From: Streptomyces sp. H27-H1
GTDB taxonomy: Bacteria > Actinomycetota > Actinomycetes > Streptomycetales > Streptomycetaceae
Reading direction: 5' to 3'
Length of the DNA: 64,000 nucleotides
NCBI RefSeq assembly: GCF_026627445.1
Contig: NZ_JAPNLJ010000016.1
Location: forward strand, 1-64,000
In this document: positions 14,157 through 22,999 of the stretch, one piece after another
Layout: every line of letters begins with the position of its first letter
Position numbering within the stretch: the stretch's first letter is position 1
The notes under the pieces: generated by a model
What the model saw: only the letters and a program-made list of their open reading frames with translations
What the model was told of the DNA's origin: nothing
Database searches by the model: none
Position numbers and translations under genes: made by a program

Positions 14157-15564
14157 CCCGCATCGTGGCGCCCGCGACCGCCGCGCCCAGCGCGCTGATC
14201 GCGGTCAGCAGGAAGACTCCGCGCCACTGCTCCCCCTGACCGGACCCGGTGAGCAGGGCCGCCGTGCCGGCGATGCCCAGCGCTCCGCCGAGCTGCCGGG
14301 CCGTCATCAGCAGACCGGTGCCGGCCGCGAAGCGCTGCGGCGGGAGGCCGGCCGAGGCCACCGTGGAGAGCGCGGTCACCACGACTCCGATGCCGAGGCC
14401 GCCGAGGAGTCCGGCGGGCAGGAAGATCTGGGCGTACGAGGTGGACTGCCCGGCCCAGCCCCACAGCAGCAGCGCGTTGGCCGCGAAGAGCAACGATCCG
14501 ACGGTGACGGCGGCCCATTGGAGGCGGGCGGGGACCCGGCGGCCGACCAGGAGCGCACCGGCCACGGCGAGGACGGCGCCCGGTGTGACGCCGAAGCCCG
14601 CTTGCAGGACCGAGTAGTCCCAGCGCTCGATGAGGTAGGACGGGCCGCTCAGCAGCCACGCGTACATGGCGCCGCCGAAGAGCAGGGCGCCGGTGTTGGC
14701 GCGGGCGAACAGCGGGTCGCGCCACAGGTCCCGGTCCACGGCCGGGGCGGGGTGGCCGCCTGAGCGGTGCAGCGCGAGGGCGCCCGCCAGGGCGCCGCCG
14801 ATGACCAGCACGAGCACCTTCGGGTCGGTCCAGCCCCAGTCCGCGCCCTGGGAGAGCCCGGCCACCACTCCCCCGATGCCCAGTGCGAGGGCCGTCGTAC
14901 CGACGGGGTCGGGGAGTTGACGTCCGGTGCGCGGCTCCCGGGGGATGACGCGGGCGGCGGCCCAGCCGACCGCCAGGCCGAGCGGAACGTTGACGAGGAA
15001 GATCGCGCGCCAGTCCCACCACTCGACGAGCAGTCCGCCGACGCTCGGCCCGACGGCGGCGGCCAGTCCGCCCGCCGCCGCCCAGACGCCGAGGGCGGCG
15101 GCCCGCCGGGCGGGCGGGGTGTGGGCGAGTACGAGGCCCAGTGCGGCGGGGATCATCCCGGCGGCGGCCGCCCCCTGGAGGGCACGGGCCAGGATGAGCA
15201 GGTCGGCGGTAGGGGCCGCGCTGGCGGCGAGGGAGGTCAGCGTGAAGGCGAGGGTCGACCCGATGAAGAGGGTCCGGCGGCCCAGCGTGTCCGCGAGCCG
15301 GCCGGCGCCGGCGAGCAGCGCCGCGAACAGTACGGCGTAGGCGCTGACGACCCAGGTCAGTCGGGCCAACGGCACCTCGGGGAAGGCTCGCCGCAGGTCG
15401 GGGAAGGCGACGTTGACGACGGTGGCGTCGAGGAAGGCGAGAAAGGTGACGGCGCTGGCCAGCCCTAGCACCCACCCACTCCCGGCCGCTCTTGTCTGCC
15501 CGGGCACGGAGTCGGCGACGAACCCCGGCGCGGGCGCGGTGGGTTCGGGGCGGGTGGCGGTCAT
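14119..15564 (-). CDS. MFS drug:H+ antiporter, DHA2-type
   Basis: A 481-residue polytopic membrane protein with the 14-segment DHA2 pattern. It opens with VTFLAFLDATVVNVAFPDLR (the D-x-T-V-V-N-V-A motif), has the GRLADTLGRRTLF loop motif and the LQGAAAAGMIPAALGLVLA motif C region. Such proteins export drugs or lipophilic compounds. It is translationally coupled to the upstream hydrolase gene (ATGA at 15561-15564), and the convergent TetR gene is a candidate regulator. The C-terminus, rich in Pro/Gly, overlaps the end of the tetR gene. Confidence 0.9.
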   Translation of the reverse strand: MTATRPEPTAPAPGFVADSVPGQTRAAGSGWVLGLASAVTFLAFLDATVVNVAFPDLRRAFPEVPLARLTWVVSAYAVLFAALLAGAGRLADTLGRRTLFIGSTLAFTLTSLAASAAPTADLLILARALQGAAAAGMIPAALGLVLAHTPPARRAAALGVWAAAGGLAAAVGPSVGGLLVEWWDWRAIFLVNVPLGLAVGWAAARVIPREPRTGRQLPDPVGTTALALGIGGVVAGLSQGADWGWTDPKVLVLVIGGALAGALALHRSGGHPAPAVDRDLWRDPLFARANTGALLFGGAMYAWLLSGPSYLIERWDYSVLQAGFGVTPGAVLAVAGALLVGRRVPARLQWAAVTVGSLLFAANALLLWGWAGQSTSYAQIFLPAGLLGGLGIGVVVTALSTVASAGLPPQRFAAGTGLLMTARQLGGALGIAGTAALLTGSGQGEQWRGVFLLTAISALGAAVAGATMRVNGQAKPARPGG

Positions 15565-16460
15565 CGGGTGGCTCCCAGGGATGCGGCCGGGGGCGCCGTA
15601 GCGGTCCGCGGCAGGGTTTTGCTCAGGAAATCGACGGTGATGGCGATGACCTCCGGGTCGACGAGGATCCGGCGGTGGCCGAGCCCGCTCGTTTCGATCA
15701 GACGGGCCCGCTCCCCGTAGGCCTCCGCGATGGCGCGGGACTGGGCGGGGGCCGAGGTGTCATCGTCCGCGTCGTGGACGAGCAGGATCTCCGAGGGGAT
15801 CGCCTCGGGGCGGTGGCACGCGTCGAGGCGGGGCCAGATGTCGGGCTCGGCGGGGAAGAGCCGGCGCTGCACGTGGCGCCGCATGGCGTCCTCGACGGCC
15901 TGGTTCACCCCCAGCAGCCCGCGGAACCTCTTGGCGAGGAAGTCGAAGTCCGCGATGGCGCCGATGCCGACGATCCGGTCGGCCCGGATCCCGTCCCTCA
16001 GCGCGAAGAAGGTGGACACCACTCCGAAGGAATGGGCCAGGACGTCCGAGAACCCCCCGTGGTGCGCGTGGAGTTGGCGGATGATCTCGCGCTGCCGGAG
16101 GATGGTGGTGGCCCGGCCGCCGGACTCCCCGTGACCGGGAGCGTCGAAGGAGACCACGGTCCGGCCCTCGGCCCTCAGCGCCTCGACGAACCCGGCGAAG
16201 CGCGAAGCGCGCGAGGTCCAGCCGTGCACGATGAGGACCGGCCGGCCGCCGTCGCCCCAGCGGTACGTGGTCACGGGTATCCCGTCCACGACGAGCCGGC
16301 CGGTCACGGCCCGGGCCATGACCTCCGCCTCGCCCGGCTTCACCTCCGGCCGGCCGAGCGGCCGCACGAACAGCGCGAACGCCACCCGCCCGACCGGGCC
16401 CGGGGCGAGCCGGGCGGTGATGTTGAGGGTCGTGCTCAGGAGTGAAGCCATGGGGTGCAT
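15561..16460 (-). CDS. Alpha/beta hydrolase
   Basis: A 299-residue alpha/beta-hydrolase-fold enzyme. The nucleophile elbow is AHSFG (Ser near residue 143), the oxyanion strand is LIVHGWTSRASRF, the acid lies in VHDADDDTSAPAQSRAIAE, and the catalytic His in GLGHRRIL. The N-terminal 30 residues contain a hydrophobic segment (ITARLAPGPVGRVAFALFV) that may anchor it to the membrane. The ATG at 16460 has a GGAGA ribosome site; the next ATG is three codons in. First gene of a two-gene operon with the MFS pump; perhaps it modifies the exported compound. Substrate unknown. Confidence 0.87.
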   Translation of the reverse strand: MHPMASLLSTTLNITARLAPGPVGRVAFALFVRPLGRPEVKPGEAEVMARAVTGRLVVDGIPVTTYRWGDGGRPVLIVHGWTSRASRFAGFVEALRAEGRTVVSFDAPGHGESGGRATTILRQREIIRQLHAHHGGFSDVLAHSFGVVSTFFALRDGIRADRIVGIGAIADFDFLAKRFRGLLGVNQAVEDAMRRHVQRRLFPAEPDIWPRLDACHRPEAIPSEILLVHDADDDTSAPAQSRAIAEAYGERARLIETSGLGHRRILVDPEVIAITVDFLSKTLPRTATAPPAASLGATR

Positions 16461-16521
16461 GCCCGGTTCTCCGGATCTCCTCAGAGTGGCCAGACGAGGC
16501 TGGCGGCAGGACGATGAGGAG

Positions 16522-16542
16522 ATATTAGCACGATCGTTCGTG
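16522..16542 (-). promoter_or_regulatory. -10 box and palindromic operator of the hydrolase/pump operon
   Basis: Reading leftward, CACGA-ACGA-TCGTG (16542-16529) is a palindrome lying immediately before TAATAT (16527-16522), a near-perfect -10 element. No clear -35 element is seen at the right distance. The layout suits repression by the nearby TetR protein. Confidence 0.5.
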
Positions 16543-16885
16543 TTCTTTTTGGGCTACGGCAGCACGCTCACTTCGGCCGGCTCTCCCTTCGCGCAGCAGC
16601 GCCTGCACGAATCGCCTGATCAGGTCCGGGTGTTCCAGGTTGTACGTCGACGCTGCCGTTCTTCGTACGGCCCAGGCACGTGCCGCTCACATCGTTCCTG
16701 ATCTCTGTACCAGCCGATGGCTCGAAGGAGTTGACGGACCGACATGCCTCGCGAAGAGGGCCACTCCAGCGGCGACGACCGTTCTCGAAGCCGGTGTTCC
16801 TCGCGGTCGCGTTCGCTGGAGCAGTGCTCAGACGCATGAAGCCCCGCCGCACCGGATGAAGGACCAGAACGGCAGACTGGGACCC
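16543..16885. other. Gene-free stretch
   Basis: About 340 bp with no frame showing normal third-position GC bias or a recognisable product. Apart from the operator at its left edge I see no strong hairpin or repeat. It separates the hydrolase operon from the gene at 16886 and must contain that gene's promoter. Confidence 0.5.
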
Positions 16886-17404
16886 ATGGACTCAGGACTC
16901 GCCGCACTGCTGGGCGCCGCCGTCGGCTCCGCCACCACCCTCGGGGCCGCGATCGTGAACGGCCGTGCGCAAGCACGGTCCCAGCACTCCCACTTGAACC
17001 GGCAGCATCGCCGCGACGCATACGCCGGCTACCTCAGCGCTCTCCATGACCGCGACATCGCCATGGACACCGTCCTCGATGCCCTGCGTTCAGACCGACC
17101 CGATCTGCCCGGCATCGACGAAAGCACAGGCCGTTTCATCACCCTGGCCCGCGAGGTCCACCGCGCTTGCGAAATCGTCATCCTCGAAGGGCCGGCGTCC
17201 GTCGCGGAAGTCGCCGACCGCGTCACCCACGCCTCCAGCGAGCTCTCGCACGTCATGCGAAGGATGGCCGAGCGGGCCCACGCGGGAGACACCACCCACA
17301 AGGCCGAAGACACCGCCCTCGCCGCCGAACGCGAGCGCATCCTCTACAAAGCAGTCAAGGACTTCCGCCTCGCGGCCCGGGGCGCCATCGGCAGGACCGA
17401 CTGA
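16886..17404 (+). CDS. Small protein with an N-terminal membrane segment
   Basis: A 172-residue protein that I do not recognise by name. It begins MDSGLAALLGAAVGSATTLG, a glycine/alanine-rich transmembrane helix, followed by a basic stretch and a long helical, charged domain (RDAYAGYLSALHDRDIAMD onward) with no catalytic motif. Similar short one-helix proteins with helical cytoplasmic domains are frequent in Streptomyces and unassigned. Start choice: the ATG at 16886 begins the membrane helix; the frame is open further upstream without a good start. Confidence 0.6.
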   Translation: MDSGLAALLGAAVGSATTLGAAIVNGRAQARSQHSHLNRQHRRDAYAGYLSALHDRDIAMDTVLDALRSDRPDLPGIDESTGRFITLAREVHRACEIVILEGPASVAEVADRVTHASSELSHVMRRMAERAHAGDTTHKAEDTALAAERERILYKAVKDFRLAARGAIGRTD

Positions 17405-17465
17405 CCCCGGGGCTCTCGACCGGGCCGCCCTGACCGTTGGGAGACTCAGGCGTGGTGCGACCAGG

Positions 17466-17906
17466 TCAGCGGCGGCCGGTGGCCAGGACGACGAGGAACT
17501 GGCCGCCGCCCGTCTCGACGTCGGCGGTCACCGGCAGACCCGGTACCAGTCGGGAGAACCGGTCCACCAGCCAGTCCGCCGCTTCCTGGGCGTCCTTCTT
17601 GGTCGGACAACGGCCCACCATCTCGCGGCCCCCCTTGCGCTCCAGCCGTGCGGCGACGGCGACCAGCGGTGCGGGTTCGACCACGTACAGGCTGTCCGGC
17701 CAGGCGATGACCACCTTCACGGCGCCCTTGCGGCTGTTGCACCCGCGGTGCGCGAGCCGCTCGGCGACCTTGGCCTTCCGGTCGGCTGTACGGCTGTCGA
17801 CGCTGGGCCCCTGCTGGTCGTTCACCGACTTGTCGGGGTCGACCGGCTCGTCGCACACCCAGCACCGCCAGCTGTCGCGCTCGGCCACATCATCAAGGAG
17901 ACTCAT
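17466..17906 (-). CDS. HNH-like zinc-binding protein
   Basis: A 146-residue protein. The N-terminus has a zinc-knuckle/HNH-like arrangement (WRCWVCDEPVDP, later AHRGCNSRKGAVKVV), as in degenerate HNH domains, although the usual paired catalytic histidines are not complete. The C-terminal 60 residues (PTKKDAQEAADWLVDRFSRL) form a small alpha/beta domain. Nuclease activity is uncertain. It overlaps the preceding HEAT-like gene by ATGA, so the two form a coupled operon. Confidence 0.65.
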   Translation of the reverse strand: MSLLDDVAERDSWRCWVCDEPVDPDKSVNDQQGPSVDSRTADRKAKVAERLAHRGCNSRKGAVKVVIAWPDSLYVVEPAPLVAVAARLERKGGREMVGRCPTKKDAQEAADWLVDRFSRLVPGLPVTADVETGGGQFLVVLATGRR

Positions 17907-19303
17907 CCGAGCAAACTAGCCTGCCCGGCCGCCACCCCGCGCACCAGGGCCTCGGCAACCAGGTGAGCCGGAGTCCGTGTCGTTTCGCCCCCGTCCTCGA
18001 GGATCGCGTCGCGGGCCTCGAGCGCGGCCTTCAGCAGGCGCTCGTCCAGCCACATCTCGCCGTCCGGCGTGGAGTCGTTGGCGGGGATACGCGTACGCCT
18101 TTCGATCATTGCCGTCACGGCCGGCAGCGCGGGCAGGGCGTGCCCGCCCATCCGGGCGAGCCCTTCGAGGTAGAACTCGCCGATCACGTAGTCGCCCAGG
18201 CACGGGGTCATGAAGGCGAGGAGCCGTGGCAGGGCCGAGGGTCCCGCGTGGCGAAGCCAGAGCGGGGCGCACACGCCTTGCATGCGGCCCGGCCGTTCGA
18301 AGGTGAGGCCGTAGAGCTGGGCGGCCTGCCGGAAGGTCAGCGGTCCCTCGTCCAGCAGGGCGCCGAAGATCTCCGGGGCGCGGCCGAGCCTGCCGATCCC
18401 CACGGGCCGGGCTGCCAGGAGTTCGGCGGCGGCCGCGGCGTCGTACGACGGGGCTCTGTCTCTCCAGGGTGCGCGGGCCCTCGGGTACGGAGTGAACTCG
18501 ATCGCGGCAAGCAGGTCGCCGTGCGTGCTCAAGGCCTGCTCCGATATCGACGCCGTGGTGAGGGCCGCGGCCATGGCCGGGCCGAGCTCCCGTCCGCGGT
18601 GGCGGACGAGCAGGGGGAGCAGCTCGGCCGGCGCCGCCCGCCAGGCGTGGCACGCCGCGCGGGCGAGTCCGGCGCCGATGTCCCGGGTCTGGCGGTCAGC
18701 CAGGAGGTGGGCCACCACCTCGTACGCGTGCTGGTCGCGCCCCAGCCGGGACAGCACCCACCCCCAACGCTCCCCGATGTCCGCGAGATGGGCGCCGGCT
18801 TCCCGCGCGTCGGCGAGCAGCGCCGCGTCGAGGTCCGGGCGGCGCGTGGCAGGGGCCGCCTTCAACGCGGCCAGGTGGGCGAGGAAGCGCACGGCCGCGA
18901 GGGGGTCGTCGCACAGGGGCGCGATGTCGTCGCCGAGGCATTCGGCGAGGACGGTGCGCACCACCGGGTCGGTGAGTTCGGCGAGCGCCCTGAGGGCGCG
19001 CTCACGCTGCCCGGCGTACACGAGGAGCCGCGCGGCCAGGCGCCGTACCGGCTCCTCGGGGTCGCAGAGCCCTCGCAGCGCGGCCCGGCCCGCCTCGGGC
19101 CAGGGCCCGTCGTGCACGAGGCTCAGGAGGAGGTCGAAGGCGCCGAGGCGTACGGCGGAGTCGGCCGAGCGGGCCAGCCGGAGCAGCCGGACGGCCTCGG
19201 GGGAGGATCGGTCGGCGCGCACCGCGTTCAGCACCGCGATGCGCGAAGGATGGGCGGGCGTGTGGGCGTCGCCGGTGGCCACGGCCTCGTCCAGCCACTT
19301 CAC
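17903..19303 (-). CDS. HEAT/Armadillo-like repeat protein
   Basis: About 466 residues of tandem helical pairs (for example SPEAVRLLRLARSADSAVRL, GLCDPEEPVRRLAARLLVYA, LTDPVVRTVLAECLGDD), characteristic of HEAT-like solenoids used for protein binding. No enzymatic motif is visible. The start is uncertain: the GTG at 19303 begins the recognisable repeat region; the frame is open back to an ATG at 19381, but those codons have poor third-position GC. It is followed without a gap by the HNH-like gene. A scaffold role is inferred from the fold only. Confidence 0.6.
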   Translation of the reverse strand: MKWLDEAVATGDAHTPAHPSRIAVLNAVRADRSSPEAVRLLRLARSADSAVRLGAFDLLLSLVHDGPWPEAGRAALRGLCDPEEPVRRLAARLLVYAGQRERALRALAELTDPVVRTVLAECLGDDIAPLCDDPLAAVRFLAHLAALKAAPATRRPDLDAALLADAREAGAHLADIGERWGWVLSRLGRDQHAYEVVAHLLADRQTRDIGAGLARAACHAWRAAPAELLPLLVRHRGRELGPAMAAALTTASISEQALSTHGDLLAAIEFTPYPRARAPWRDRAPSYDAAAAAELLAARPVGIGRLGRAPEIFGALLDEGPLTFRQAAQLYGLTFERPGRMQGVCAPLWLRHAGPSALPRLLAFMTPCLGDYVIGEFYLEGLARMGGHALPALPAVTAMIERRTRIPANDSTPDGEMWLDERLLKAALEARDAILEDGGETTRTPAHLVAEALVRGVAAGQASLLG

Positions 19304-19411
19304 GGTGCGGGGCGGTGGCCGCCCTTCCGTACGGAGGATTCGATCATGCTGCCGATCATGCCACGGTTGGTGTCGGCGCATCCTGGCACTTCCGGCCCCG
19401 CGGGGGCCCCG

Positions 19412-20431
19412 TCAGTCCTCGTGCTTCGCTCGGCTCGGCTGGACGCGCTTGGGCTCGCCCGGCATCTTCGGGTAGTCCGGGGGGTACGGCATGTCACCGA
19501 GGCCGTGGTCCCGTTCGTGGCGGTCTGCCAGTTCCAGGGCGGCGTCCAGGGTGAAGGCGTGCTCGTCCATGTCCGCGTGCAGGTCGCCCAGTTCCGCGAA
19601 GCGGGCCGGCATCGTCACAATGTCGAAGTCGCGCGGTTCCGCCTCGTCCAGCTCGTCCCAGCGCAGCGGCGCCGAGACCGGGGCGTGGGGGCGTGGGCGG
19701 ACGGAGTAGGCCGAGGCGATGGTGCGGTCGCGGGCCGTCTGGTTGTAGTCGACGAAGATCCGCTCGCCGCGTTCCTCCTTCCACCAGGCGGTGGTGACCT
19801 TCCCCGGCATCCGGCGCTCCAGGTCCCGGCCGATCGCGATGGCGCACCTGCGGACCTCCGTGAAGGTCCAGTTCGGCGCGATCGGCACGAACACGTGCAG
19901 GCCGCGGCCGCCCGAGGTCTTGGGCCAGCCGCGCAGCCCCAACTCCTCCAGTAGTGCGCGCAGTTCGTGGGCGACCGCGACCGCGTGGTGGTAGTCGGTG
20001 CCCGGCTGCGGGTCCAGGTCGATGCGGAGCTCGTCGGGGTGGTCGGTGTCCTCCCGCCGGACCGGCCAGGGGTGGAAGGTGAGGCAGCCCAGGTTGGCGG
20101 CCCACAGGACGGCGGCCGGCTCGGTCGGGCAGATCTCGTCGGCGGTGCGTCCGCTCGGGAAGGCGATGTGGGCGGTGGGGATCCAGTCGGGCAGGTTCTT
20201 CGGGGCCCGCTTCTGGAAGAAGGACTCGCCCTCCACCCCGTCCGGGAACCGTTCCAGGGTCGTGGGCCGGTTGCGCAGGGCGCGGGTGATCCCGTCCGCG
20301 ACCGCGAGGTAGTAGGCGGCCACGTCCCCCTTGGTGAGGCCGCGCTCCGGGAAGTACACCTTGTCCGGGCTGGACAGCCGGACGGCCCTGCCGCCCGCCT
20401 CCAGCTCGATCGCATTGCCCGCTGCACCCAT
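19412..20431 (-). CDS. LigD-type primase-polymerase (NHEJ polymerase domain)
   Basis: A 339-residue stand-alone polymerase domain of the LigD/archaeo-eukaryotic primase type, used in non-homologous end joining to fill or extend DNA ends with ribonucleotides. Recognisable strings are SSPDKVYFPERGLTKGD, LERFPDGVEGESFFQKRAPK, the metal-binding acids in ELRIDLDPQPGT, KTSGGRGLHVFVPI and FVDYNQTARDRTIASAYS. Start: the ATG at 20431 is preferred over a GTG at 20440. Divergent from the ATP-dependent ligase gene 75 bp away; no Ku gene is visible in the window. Confidence 0.92.
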   Translation of the reverse strand: MGAAGNAIELEAGGRAVRLSSPDKVYFPERGLTKGDVAAYYLAVADGITRALRNRPTTLERFPDGVEGESFFQKRAPKNLPDWIPTAHIAFPSGRTADEICPTEPAAVLWAANLGCLTFHPWPVRREDTDHPDELRIDLDPQPGTDYHHAVAVAHELRALLEELGLRGWPKTSGGRGLHVFVPIAPNWTFTEVRRCAIAIGRDLERRMPGKVTTAWWKEERGERIFVDYNQTARDRTIASAYSVRPRPHAPVSAPLRWDELDEAEPRDFDIVTMPARFAELGDLHADMDEHAFTLDAALELADRHERDHGLGDMPYPPDYPKMPGEPKRVQPSRAKHED

Positions 20432-20506
20432 GTCCGCCACGGTAGGCGGACCCGCCCGGGCCCGCACACCGAGCGGGCCCGGGCGTACCGCTCCAGAATC
20501 GGAGAC

Positions 20507-21574
20507 ATGGATCTGCCGGTCACGCCACCCGTGAAGCCGATGCTCGCCAAATCCGTGTCCAAGATCCCACCGGGCATGCAGTACGAGGCCAAGTGGGACG
20601 GCTTCCGCGCGGTCATCCACCGGGACGGGGCCGAGATCGAGATCGGCAGCCGCAGCGGAAAGAGCCTGACCAGGTATTTTCCCGAGCTGGTGGAGGCCCT
20701 GACGGCCAATCTGCCCGACCGCTGCGTCGTCGACGGCGAGATCGTCGTCATCCATGGCGGGCGGCTCGATTTCGACCGGCTCAGCGAGCGGATCCATCCC
20801 GCCACGTCCCGCGTGAAACTGCTCGCCGAGACGACCCCCGCCTCGTTCGTGGCCTTCGATCTGCTCGCGCTGGGCGACGAATCCCTCCTCGACACCCCGC
20901 TCACCGATCGCCGCGCCGCCCTGACCCGCATGCTCTCCACCGCTCGGCCCCCCGTACACCTCGCACCCGCGACCACCGACCCCGCACTCGCGCAGGAGTG
21001 GTTCGAACGATTCGAGGGCGCCGGGCTCGACGGGGTCGTCGCCAAACCCCTCGATCTCCCCTACCGGCCCGACGCCCGCCTCATGTTCAAGATCAAGCAC
21101 GAGCGTACGGCCGACGCCGTCATCGCGGGATTCCGTTTCCACAAGAGCGGTCCGATTGTCGGATCGCTGCTGCTGGGGCTGTACGACGCCCAGGGCACCC
21201 TGCAGCACGTGGGTGTCTGTGCCGCCTTCCCGATGAAACGCCGCGCCGAGCTGATCGACGAGCTCGAACCGCTCCGGATGCCCGATCCCCAGGGGCACCC
21301 CTGGGCGGCCTGGGCCGAGGGGGCGGCCCACGAGAGCGCCCGGCTGCCCGGGGCGCAGAGCCGCTGGACCGGGAAGAAGGACCTGTCCTGGGTACCGCTG
21401 CGCCCCGAGTGGGTCTGCGAGGTGGCCTACGACCACATGGAGGGCGACCGCTTCCGGCACACCGCGCAGTTCCGCCGCATGCGGCCGGACCGGGCTCCGG
21501 GGAGCTGTACGTATGCCCAGTTGGAGGAGGTCGTCGGCTACGACCTCGCCGCTGTGCTGGGGCCCACCGGCTGA
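20507..21574 (+). CDS. ATP-dependent DNA ligase (LigC-type)
   Basis: A 355-residue ATP-dependent ligase. The adenylated lysine is in motif I YEAKWDGFR (K near residue 28), motif III is AFDLLALG, motif IV DGVVAKP, motif V MFKIKHERTADAVIAG, and an OB-fold follows with the RPEWVCEVAYDHMEG string. Without nuclease or polymerase domains this is the LigC form, a backup ligase for end joining or base-excision repair. The start has GGAGA upstream. Its divergent pairing with the LigD-type polymerase gene suggests the two gene products replace a single fused LigD protein. Confidence 0.92.
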   Translation: MDLPVTPPVKPMLAKSVSKIPPGMQYEAKWDGFRAVIHRDGAEIEIGSRSGKSLTRYFPELVEALTANLPDRCVVDGEIVVIHGGRLDFDRLSERIHPATSRVKLLAETTPASFVAFDLLALGDESLLDTPLTDRRAALTRMLSTARPPVHLAPATTDPALAQEWFERFEGAGLDGVVAKPLDLPYRPDARLMFKIKHERTADAVIAGFRFHKSGPIVGSLLLGLYDAQGTLQHVGVCAAFPMKRRAELIDELEPLRMPDPQGHPWAAWAEGAAHESARLPGAQSRWTGKKDLSWVPLRPEWVCEVAYDHMEGDRFRHTAQFRRMRPDRAPGSCTYAQLEEVVGYDLAAVLGPTG

Positions 21575-21688
21575 TCCGCGGCCGGCCGGCCGTAAGGTCG
21601 CAGCCGGGGCGCACCGCCCGCCGCCCCGGCGCCCCGCCGCCGCGGCCAAGCGCCCCGCCCGAGCATCTCGATCCGCCGAAGGACGCCC

Positions 21689-22198
21689 ATGAGTACGCAG
21701 CCCGCCGCGCGGCCCGGACCCCACGAACCCCGCGCCGTCCCCCACCCGCACGCCGTCGTCGGAGTCGGCGTGATCGTGGTGGGCCCCGACGGCAGGGTGC
21801 TGCTCGGCCAGGCGCACGACGGGCGCTGGGAACTGCCCGGCGGGAAGGTCGACCCCGGGGAGGGCTTCGAGCAGGCCGCCGCCCGCGAACTGGCCGAGGA
21901 GACCGGGATGCGGACCGCACCCGGGGAGATCCGGATCGTGTCGGTCATGCTCGCCGCGGGCTCGGGCTCGGGCTCCGGCCCGACCCGGCTGACCGCCGCA
22001 GCCGTCACCTCGGCCGCCGAGGGCACCGCCACGGTCACCGAGCCCCACAAGATCGCCCGCTGGTCCTGGTTCGCCCCGGCCGAGCTGCCGGAGCTCCTCT
22101 TCGCCCCGTCCGTGGCGGCCCTGCGCGCCTGGAAGCCCGAGCTCACCCGGACCCTCCCGGACGTGCCTTCGCACGACTACCCGACGACAGCGCCCTAG
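21689..22198 (+). CDS. Nudix hydrolase
   Basis: A 169-residue Nudix enzyme. The full box G-x5-E-x7-R-E-x2-E-E-x-G is present in GKVDPGEGFEQAAARELAEE followed by TGM, giving the metal site for hydrolysing a nucleoside diphosphate linked to another moiety. The VVGVGVIVVGPDGRVLLGQ strand precedes it and WSWFAPAELPEL follows, as in the general MutT/ADP-ribose-pyrophosphatase-like group. Substrate cannot be told by sequence. A hairpin follows the stop within a few bases. Confidence 0.9.
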   Translation: MSTQPAARPGPHEPRAVPHPHAVVGVGVIVVGPDGRVLLGQAHDGRWELPGGKVDPGEGFEQAAARELAEETGMRTAPGEIRIVSVMLAAGSGSGSGPTRLTAAAVTSAAEGTATVTEPHKIARWSWFAPAELPELLFAPSVAALRAWKPELTRTLPDVPSHDYPTTAP

Positions 22199-22203
22199 AA
22201 GGA

Positions 22204-22226
22204 TGACCGGAAGGCCTTTCCGGTCA
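22204..22226. terminator. Bidirectional-type hairpin between convergent genes
   Basis: TGACCGGAA and TTCCGGTCA form a 9-bp perfect stem around a 5-nt loop, directly after the Nudix stop. It is followed by four short AGGTC/AGGTCAC direct repeats up to 22255 in the gap to the convergent GPP34 gene. Confidence 0.6.
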
Positions 22227-22259
22227 CGAGGTCACAAGGTCGCGAGGTCACCAGGCCAC

Positions 22260-22910
22260 CTAGGTCACCGTCGCCGCGGTGACCGCGGCCATCGCCAGCC
22301 GCATGTCGCGGATGGCACTGCGGATGCTCTCGGCCGCCCACTGCCCGTCGGCCAGCTCCGCCGTGCGCGCCTTGATCTCCTTGCCCGGGGATCCCGGGAA
22401 GGCCAGGCCGTGCAAGCCGGCCGCGTGGATCACCGCGATGAGGCTCGCGGTGCGCTCGTCCGGCTCCGCGCCCTTGAGGACCGCTGCGGCGAGGCGCTCG
22501 CGCAGTTCGCGTTCGACCGTGCCGTCGGCCTCCGGAAAGCGTCGTACCGGGAACATCCCGAGGGCCTTGCGCCGCTCCTCCACGACCACGCCGCGCCCGC
22601 TCAGCCGCTCCACCGCCGCGCCGATGGCCTTGGCCTGGTCCTTCGCCAGCCAGTCGGACACCCGGCGCTTGCTCCGGCCGCGCATCCAGGTCCGTATGGA
22701 CTCGGCCCGGCCGTCGAGCAGTTCCTCCCCGATGGGCGGGGAGTCGACCAGTTCCAGGTACGTGCCCGAGACCCGTACCCGCTTCGCGAGGACCAGTTCG
22801 ATCAGGAGCGCGCCCGCCACGGCCCAGCCCACCGACTGCCGCTGCTTGACCGCACCGGACTCGTCGTCCAGCGACAGCAGCGTGATCTCCTCCGCCAGTG
22901 TGATCCGCAT
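22260..22910 (-). CDS. GPP34 (GOLPH3/Vps74-like) family protein
   Basis: A 216-residue protein of the GPP34 fold. It begins RITLAEEITLLSLDDESG and shows the family's KQRQSVGWAVAGALLIELVL helix and the RVSDWLAKDQAKAIGAAVERL segment. Eukaryotic members bind phosphoinositide at the Golgi; Streptomyces has several paralogues with no assigned role, often near development or membrane genes. The ATG at 22910 matches the family start; upstream in-frame starts add low-quality sequence. It appears monocistronic, upstream of the convergent Nudix gene. Confidence 0.88.
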   Translation of the reverse strand: MRITLAEEITLLSLDDESGAVKQRQSVGWAVAGALLIELVLAKRVRVSGTYLELVDSPPIGEELLDGRAESIRTWMRGRSKRRVSDWLAKDQAKAIGAAVERLSGRGVVVEERRKALGMFPVRRFPEADGTVERELRERLAAAVLKGAEPDERTASLIAVIHAAGLHGLAFPGSPGKEIKARTAELADGQWAAESIRSAIRDMRLAMAAVTAATVT

Positions 22911-22999
22911 ACCCGGCACCCCGCCCCCCAGTCCTGCCTGCTGCCTGACGCCTTCTCCCGACAAGACGTCCGCGGCAGCCGGGAGGTTCCCCCGCTCCC

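Noticed and set aside
17466..17906. HNH-like protein as a defence nuclease
   Set aside because: The catalytic histidines of the HNH motif are incomplete and the partner is a HEAT-like protein with no helicase or methylase, so defence is not supported.
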